Source: Bacteroidota bacterium (GTDB taxonomy: Bacteria > Bacteroidota > Bacteroidia > Chitinophagales > Chitinophagaceae). From it: a stretch of DNA of 9,098 nt. A program made the position numbers and the translations under genes. The stretch covers positions 1 to 9,098 of the forward strand of contig JAEZJD010000024.1 of NCBI GenBank assembly GCA_023436425.1, written 5' to 3'. Below the pieces are notes generated by a model. The model saw only the letters and a program-made list of their open reading frames with translations. It did not search any database and had not been told where the DNA came from. Shown in pieces: positions 7,568-9,098 of the stretch. The stretch's first letter is position 1. Each line of letters opens with the position of its first letter.

Positions 7568-7771
7568 TCATTTACCTGCGACTGCGGTTCTTTTTATAAC
7601 GTACACCATAAAAAAAACTATAATCAGCAACAAAGGCCATGCGTACAATGCATGCTCCGATTCAACAAAAAAATGGGTGATCGTAAATCCTTCTGTGTGT
7701 CCGTGACCTTCATGTGCAAATACTGAAAACGGGAGTGCAAAAGCAGCCAGTGCAAACAACAAAATTTTCAT
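7568..7771 (-). CDS. Small His-rich exported/membrane protein at the head of the hyp operon (possible mini HupE-like protein)
   Basis: This 67-residue protein has a strong predicted signal peptide (residues 1-19, MKILLFALAAFA then SVFA) with a likely cleavage site just before His20. The mature N-terminus is His-rich (HEGHGHTEGF, then HFFVESEH: His20, 23, 25, 33, 40). A hydrophobic segment at about 42-59 (ALYAWPLLLIIVFFMVYVI) with a following KR implies a membrane anchor with the histidines outside the cytoplasm. Residues 33-40 read H-x5-E-H, one residue away from the H-x5-D-H motif known in HupE nickel permeases, but the protein has about one third of the HupE length and only one mature transmembrane segment. 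It lies 52 bp upstream of hypB on the same strand and probably heads the operon. A role in nickel binding or uptake is an inference. An alternative is a small membrane protein of unrelated function. Confidence 0.7.
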   Translation of the reverse strand: MKILLFALAAFALPFSVFAHEGHGHTEGFTITHFFVESEHALYAWPLLLIIVFFMVYVIKRTAVAGK

Positions 7772-7974
7772 GTTCTTTTTTTGTAAAGGTTGTAATCATT
7801 GCTTTGTTATTTGATAAACCACATCATACCCCGAAATGATATCTATTCTGAAATCGATGATAGCCGTCACTGGTTTTTGAAATGCAATTTTCACATCGTG
7901 TTTTGCTGTGATCAACTTCATAAGAATCCATGCACGTATGGGATACCTTGGCACCTTCAAAATGGGAGAGGAAA
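7772..7974. promoter_or_regulatory. Divergent intergenic region between the hyp operon and hoxF
   Basis: The 203-bp spacer separates the leftward hyp operon from the rightward hoxF and must hold promoters for both if neither is read from further away. I found no strong Bacteroidota promoter consensus, no clear long inverted repeat and no convincing gene. TTGAT-N7-ATCAT at 7811-7827 is reminiscent of an Fnr half-site pair, but its spacing is wrong (N4 expected). The region is shared, so co-regulation of maturation and structural genes is plausible. Confidence 0.5.
7964..7971 (+). promoter_or_regulatory. Ribosome binding site of hoxF
   Basis: The purine run GGGAGAGG contains GGAG ending 6 bp before ATG 7975, a good Shine-Dalgarno. 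It decides the hoxF start against the in-frame upstream ATG at 7930, which has no such signal and would add 15 residues without family resemblance. It stands out because the hyp genes at left use A-rich leaders. Confidence 0.6.
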
Positions 7975-9098
7975 ATGACACATATTTCAAATCCTTCCGA
8001 ACTAAACCAACCTCCTGCAGAAGTGGACATCTTCAGAAAAGACTTACAAACGCAGATGCTGAACAAGCTTTGGGAGCTGCAAACACGAGATCGCTACATC
8101 AGCAACGAAAGCATCAAACAACTTGCTGAAGAATTCGATTTGTCCTTTGTTGAAGTAGAAGGGGTTGTTTCTTTCTATCACTTCTTTCATAGGAAACCGG
8201 CAGGCAAATACACCATCTATTTAAATAATAGCATCGTTGCTGATCTGAAAGGATTCAGTCGTATCAAAGACGCCTTTGAACGCGAAACGGGCGCAACGTT
8301 TGGGTCTGTCGATCGCACCGGAACGTTCGGACTTTTCCTCACACCGTGTATCGGACTGAGTGATCAGGAGCCTTCAGCGCTGATAAACTTCTATCCTTTT
8401 ACTCACCTGAATGCAATCAAAGTCAAAGAAATTATTTCCAAATTAAGAGATGGAATTGCACCGGAAACGTTTTGCGACGCACCGGCGAACAACATTCGCT
8501 ACACGCCTGAACATTCTGTTTTCTTCCGCAACTTTCTCTCTGGTTCTTCATTAAATAAATTATCGAAACTGCAACCCGAAGGCGTAATCGAACAAATAAA
8601 ACGATCAGAGCTGGCAGGACGCGGTGGTGCTTACTTTCCGACATGGAAAAAATGGGAGGCAGCCAAATCGCAATCAGGCTCGCCGAAGTTTATTGTTTGC
8701 AATGCAGATGAAGGTGAGCCCGGTACATTTAAAGATCGCGTGTTGATGAACACGCAAGCGTCATCACTAATCGAAGGCATGATCATTTGTGGTTACAGTG
8801 TTGGCGCAGCGTGCGGAATAATTTATTTGCGTGGCGAGTACCAATGGCTGAAGTCAACGCTGCAGAAAACAATCAATAACTATTACGCTGCAGGTTTGCT
8901 GGGTCAAAATTGTGCGCAAATCGAGGGCTTTGACTTTGACATCCGTATCCAAATTGGGGCAGGATCCTATGTGTGCGGCGAAGAGACGGCTTTGCTGCAA
9001 TCGCTTGAAGGAAAACGTGGTGAACCGCGAACAAAATGGTATTTCCCCGTCGAACGAGGCTATTTACAATTGCCCACCATTATTAATAATGTAGAAAC
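7975..9098 (+). CDS. hoxF: HoxF-type NAD(H)-linked diaphorase subunit, NuoE-NuoF fusion (runs off right edge)
   Basis: The frame is open from ATG 7975 to the window end, giving 374 residues of a protein usually about 600 long. In Hox-type hydrogenases HoxF carries FMN and exchanges electrons between NAD(H) and the HoxU/HoxY Fe-S chain. Residues about 20-165 are a NuoE-like thioredoxin fold (GVVSFYHFF, IYLNNSIVA, TPCIGLSDQEP); the last motif is characteristic of HoxF. Residues about 195 onward are NuoF-like: AGRGGAYFPTWKKW (214-227), NADEGEPGTFKDR (243-255), IYLRGEY, GAGSYVCGEETAL (328-340), SLEGKRGEPR, TIINNVE. The C-terminal [4Fe-4S] site is outside the window. Three of the four N1a-type cysteine positions are replaced (Asn84, Ala89, Ser129; only Cys125 is left). 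The FMN/NAD(H) loop and the later KWYFP segment have bulky residues where relatives have Gly or Pro. Divergence from the hyp operon supports a hydrogenase role; a diaphorase of a formate dehydrogenase is less likely. Confidence 0.92.
   Translation, partial: MTHISNPSELNQPPAEVDIFRKDLQTQMLNKLWELQTRDRYISNESIKQLAEEFDLSFVEVEGVVSFYHFFHRKPAGKYTIYLNNSIVADLKGFSRIKDAFERETGATFGSVDRTGTFGLFLTPCIGLSDQEPSALINFYPFTHLNAIKVKEIISKLRDGIAPETFCDAPANNIRYTPEHSVFFRNFLSGSSLNKLSKLQPEGVIEQIKRSELAGRGGAYFPTWKKWEAAKSQSGSPKFIVCNADEGEPGTFKDRVLMNTQASSLIEGMIICGYSVGAACGIIYLRGEYQWLKSTLQKTINNYYAAGLLGQNCAQIEGFDFDIRIQIGAGSYVCGEETALLQSLEGKRGEPRTKWYFPVERGYLQLPTIINNVE

Noticed and set aside
7811..7827. Fnr box in the hyp/hox spacer (TTGAT-N7-ATCAT)
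   Set aside because: The spacing is 7 instead of 4 and the second half-site is imperfect, so it is not supported as an Fnr site.
7796..7921. 41-codon minus-strand ORF in the hyp/hox spacer (MKLITAKHDVK start, ending YQITKQ)
   Set aside because: There is no ribosome binding site, no recognisable motif and no hydrophobic segment. It lies where a shared promoter region is expected, and the longer versions of the frame run into hoxF on the opposite strand. Conservation in relatives would be needed to revive it.
7930..7974. Upstream in-frame ATG for hoxF (15 extra residues)
   Set aside because: It has no Shine-Dalgarno, and the GGGAGAGG before ATG 7975 fits the shorter form.
1..9098. CRISPR array, tRNA/rRNA, insertion sequence or phage elements
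   Set aside because: No regularly spaced repeats, no tRNA- or rRNA-like segment, no transposase or integrase motif and no terminal inverted repeats were seen.

Overview
The window looks like chromosomal DNA of a member of the Bacteroidota, probably a Chitinophagaceae/Sphingobacteriia-like relative. The evidence is a SusC/RagA-type TonB-dependent receptor with its diagnostic plug motifs, A-rich leaders with little Shine-Dalgarno signal at most genes, and moderate GC with AT-rich intergenic DNA. The taxonomy is inferred from gene content only.

Layout. (1) Bases 1-732, minus strand: the N-terminal 244 residues of a SusC/RagA outer-membrane receptor, running off the left edge. A 16-bp LacI-family-like operator palindrome lies 39 bp upstream of its start. 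(2) Bases 733-1092: a 360-bp divergent AT-rich regulatory region. It holds this operator, a 20-bp Crp/Fnr-like inverted repeat and three copies of TGATACTTTT. (3) Bases 1093-1977, plus strand: an AraC-family regulator with a cupin-like sensor domain. (4) Bases 1988-7771, minus strand: a tightly packed [NiFe]-hydrogenase maturation operon, transcribed as small His-rich membrane protein, hypB, hypF, hypC, hypD, hypE. From hypB to hypE every junction is a stop/start overlap. hypA is not in the window. (5) Bases 7772-7974: a 203-bp divergent spacer. (6) Bases 7975-9098, plus strand: the first 374 residues of a HoxF-type diaphorase (NuoE-like plus NuoF-like fusion), running off the right edge.

How the genes fit together. 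HypF and HypE make the thiocyanate from carbamoyl phosphate and ATP, HypC and HypD assemble the Fe(CN)2CO unit, and HypB supplies nickel as a GTPase. Together they mature the large subunit of a [NiFe] hydrogenase. The adjacent divergent hoxF indicates that the client is a cytoplasmic bidirectional or NAD-linked (group 3d, Hox-type) hydrogenase, whose hoxU, hoxY and hoxH would be expected to the right of the window. No catalytic subunit is visible here, so the hydrogenase class is an inference.

The most interesting points are: a 67-residue His-rich exported or membrane protein at the head of the hyp operon that carries an H-x5-E-H motif like that of HupE nickel permeases; bulky aromatic substitutions in HoxF at two segments that line the FMN/NAD(H) pocket in relatives; loss of three of the four N1a-type [2Fe-2S] ligands in HoxF; and the operator-like palindromes and repeats in the susC/araC divergent region.
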